A stretch of DNA of 64,000 nt, from assembly GCF_004121075.1 (NCBI RefSeq), contig NZ_RHLN01000013.1:1-64000 (forward strand), written 5' to 3'. Source of the stretch: Lutibacter sp. HS1-25 (lineage in GTDB: Bacteria; Bacteroidota; Bacteroidia; Flavobacteriales; Flavobacteriaceae). Position 1 is the stretch's first letter, and each line of letters opens with the position of its first letter. The notes under the pieces are model-generated. The model had not been told where the DNA came from, made no database searches, and saw only the letters and a list, made by a program, of their open reading frames with translations. Below are positions 61,911-64,000 of this stretch, piece after piece. Position numbers and translations under genes: made by a program.

Positions 61911-64000
61911 ATGAAAATATACGATGACAAACACATTAAAAATGTTGCTTTTGTAGGTGCTCACAAAAGTGGAAAAACCACACTTGCAGAAACAATGCTC
62001 TTTGAAGCTGGCTTAGTCAGCCGCCGTGGTAGCGTAGAAAACAAAAATACCGTTTCAGACTATCACGAAATTGAACACGAAAGAGAAACTTCCATTTTTG
62101 CCACTCCACTTCATACCGAATGGCGCAACTACAAAATAAATATTATAGACACTCCTGGCTTAGACGATTTTATTGGAGAAATCGCCTCAACTATGCGCGT
62201 TGCAGACTCAATTGTTACGGTTATTAATGCACAACATGGTGTTGAAATTGGTACAGAAATTATATGGAATTATGTAGATCGTTTTTCAAAACCTACTTTA
62301 TTTGTAATCAACCAAATCGACAATCCTAATGCCGATTTTGATGAAAGTTTTAAAAGTATTGTTGAATTGGTAGGTAAAAATGCCGTTAAAATTCAATATC
62401 CAATTGTAGTAGATGGTGCCCAATGTATTGTTGACGTTTTAAAAATGAAAATGTACAAATTTGGTGCTGAAGGTGGAAAACCTGAAAAATTAGCAATCCC
62501 TAAAGATCAAATTGAAATAGCCAACGAACTTCACAATGAATTGGTTGAAAAAGCTGCTGAAAATGATGAAGATTTGATGGAATTGTTTTTTGACAAAGGC
62601 ACTTTAAATGAAGATGAAATGCGTAAAGGAATTAAAAAAGGGATGTTAAATCACGAATTGTTTCCTGTTTTCTGTATTTCAGCATTAAATGATATGGGAA
62701 CTGGTAGATTGATGGGCTTTATAGACAATGTTGCGCCTTCTGCTGCCGATTTAAAACCTGAACAAAGTATTGATGGTGAATTGGTTGAATGCAAAATTGA
62801 TGCACCAACTTCTTTATTTATTTTCAAAACATTGTACGAACCAAATTTAGGTCAGATTAGTTTTTTCAAAGTAAAATCGGGTGAAATTAAGCAAAATGAT
62901 AAATTAGAAAATTCAAGAAACGACGAAATTGAAATTATCAATCAACTGTATATTATGGATGGTAAAAACCGCCAGCCAGTAGAAAAATTAAGCGCAGGTG
63001 ATATTGGCGCAACTTTAAAACTAAAATACACCGAAACAAATGACACTTTAAGAACCAAAGGCTCAAATATTACCATTAAGCCAATTGTTTTTCCTGAACC
63101 AAGAATAACTAAATGTGTGAATGCTGTTGATAAAAATGATGATGAAAAATTAAACGAAGCACTGAAAAAAATACACAGTCAAGATCCTACGGTAAGCATC
63201 AGTTATTCAAAAGAATTAAAACAACAAATTTTAACCTGTCAGGGCGAATTGCATTTAGCAACCATAGACTGGACTCTTGAAAAACTCTACGGTATTAAAG
63301 CAACATTTGACCAACCTAAAATTGCATACAGAGAAACCATTCAACGCTCTGCATCAACAAGTTACAAACACAAAAAACAATCAGGTGGTTCTGGTCAGTT
63401 TGGAGAGGTACATTTAAAAATTGAACCTTGGTTTGAAGGAATGCCAGAACCTGAAGGCTTTAACATAAGAGGAAAAGAAGAAGTGAATTTAGATTGGGGC
63501 GGAAAATTGATTTTTTACAACTGCATAGTTGGTGGTGTTATTGATACTCGCTATTTACCATCAGTATTAAAAGGCTGTTTAGAAGTTATGGAAGAAGGTC
63601 CACTAACAGGTTCGTATGCCCGCGACATAAGAGTTATGGTTTACGACGGTAAAATGCACTCTGTAGATTCAAATGATATTTCTTTTAAAATTGCTGCAGC
63701 TCACGCTTTTAAAGCTGCATTTTTAGAAGCCAAACCTAAATTATTAGAACCTATTCACGATTTAACTGTTAAAGTTCCTGAAGATTTAATGGGAAATGTA
63801 ATGACCGATTTACAATCGAGAAGAGCTATAATTTTAGGAATGGATAGCGAAGGAAAATACCAAACAATTAAAGCAAAAGTACCTTTAGCTGAAATGTATA
63901 GATACTCAACAAATTTAAGATCTATAACACAAGGTAGAGGTAATTTTAATACCAAATTTGCAAGTTTTGAGTTGGTTCCTAATAACATTCAGGATGAACT
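61911..64000 (+). CDS. Elongation factor G paralogue (EF-G2-like), C-terminus beyond window
   Basis: At least 696 codons are open to the window end. Domain order is that of EF-G: G domain with P-loop GAHKSGKT (16-23), G3 DTPGLDDF (80-87), G4 NQID (134-137), then domains II to V (SYKHKKQSGGSGQFGEVHLK, SYARDIRVMVYDGKMHSVDS, TDLQSRRAIILGM). Canonical EF-G has DTPGHVDF and NKxD; here the catalytic His is Leu 84 and the G4 Lys is Gln 135. A Bacteroides paralogue, EF-G2, is known to translocate with little or no GTPase. This is probably the flavobacterial counterpart. The window lacks the 3' end and the regular fusA. Confidence 0.9.
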   Translation, partial: MKIYDDKHIKNVAFVGAHKSGKTTLAETMLFEAGLVSRRGSVENKNTVSDYHEIEHERETSIFATPLHTEWRNYKINIIDTPGLDDFIGEIASTMRVADSIVTVINAQHGVEIGTEIIWNYVDRFSKPTLFVINQIDNPNADFDESFKSIVELVGKNAVKIQYPIVVDGAQCIVDVLKMKMYKFGAEGGKPEKLAIPKDQIEIANELHNELVEKAAENDEDLMELFFDKGTLNEDEMRKGIKKGMLNHELFPVFCISALNDMGTGRLMGFIDNVAPSAADLKPEQSIDGELVECKIDAPTSLFIFKTLYEPNLGQISFFKVKSGEIKQNDKLENSRNDEIEIINQLYIMDGKNRQPVEKLSAGDIGATLKLKYTETNDTLRTKGSNITIKPIVFPEPRITKCVNAVDKNDDEKLNEALKKIHSQDPTVSISYSKELKQQILTCQGELHLATIDWTLEKLYGIKATFDQPKIAYRETIQRSASTSYKHKKQSGGSGQFGEVHLKIEPWFEGMPEPEGFNIRGKEEVNLDWGGKLIFYNCIVGGVIDTRYLPSVLKGCLEVMEEGPLTGSYARDIRVMVYDGKMHSVDSNDISFKIAAAHAFKAAFLEAKPKLLEPIHDLTVKVPEDLMGNVMTDLQSRRAIILGMDSEGKYQTIKAKVPLAEMYRYSTNLRSITQGRGNFNTKFASFELVPNNIQDE

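Overview
The window is ordinary chromosome from a low-GC member of the Bacteroidota, most likely family Flavobacteriaceae. The evidence is the strong AT bias and many genes of families largely confined to this phylum (DUF5606, DUF3822, DUF4199, 2TM-domain proteins, head-GIN proteins). Promoters also fit the Bacteroidota sigma-factor consensus TTG-N18/20-TAnnTTTG. The genus cannot be named from sequence alone. No prophage, insertion sequence, CRISPR array, tRNA or rRNA was seen.

Layout. 1-1093: a tandem array of five 217-bp units. Each unit carries the candidate promoter and first 21 codons of a minus-strand short-chain dehydrogenase (SDR) gene that leaves the window at its left end. 1187-1283: small SRP RNA (ffs), minus strand. 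1458-7834: a membrane protein, glycosyltransferase, phosphohexomutase, MsbA-like exporter and KDG kinase. 7844-11737 (minus): cca, a Sua5/YrdC protein, a Stealth phosphotransferase and a TupA-like ATP-grasp protein, packed as one operon. 11847-17498: dapD, ruvX, def, DUF5606, mazG, DUF1801, an SDR and a ModF-like double ABC protein. 17567-20053: lon. 20288-23165: an ECF sigma factor, a putative anti-sigma protein and two exported beta-repeat proteins. 23238-27422: an envelope protein, glmM and rpsA.

27423-27986 is a long intergenic region with the rpsA leader and a possible dispersed element. 27987-31617: a RecD-like helicase, a two-TM protein, DUF3822 and rsmD. 31609-36882 (minus): MoxR ATPase, three SurA/PpiC-type export chaperones and DUF493. 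36999-42981: an AAA ATPase, recQ, fmt, HU, AlgH-like protein, ferredoxin and LuxC-type reductase. 43051-48199: serC, serA, DUF1015, YggS and an exonuclease/GIY-YIG fusion. 48246-52820: a K+ channel, miaA, small envelope proteins and TIGR02757. 53020-55451: an alpha-oxoamine synthase and a cysteine-synthase-like enzyme, which together look like the first two steps of sulfonolipid (capnine) synthesis. 55541-61544: oligopeptidase B, YbaB, a LytTR regulator, three 2TM modules (one fused to a LytS-type kinase) and DUF2141. 61911-64000: an EF-G paralogue with altered GTPase motifs, cut by the window end.

Most genes are housekeeping. The points most worth a second look are the SDR 5'-end repeat array, the putative sulfonolipid pair, the EF-G paralogue lacking the catalytic His, the kinase-2TM fusion, and several non-coding structures (rpsA 5'-terminal hairpin, a palindrome spanning two convergent stop codons, the element near 27.8 kb).
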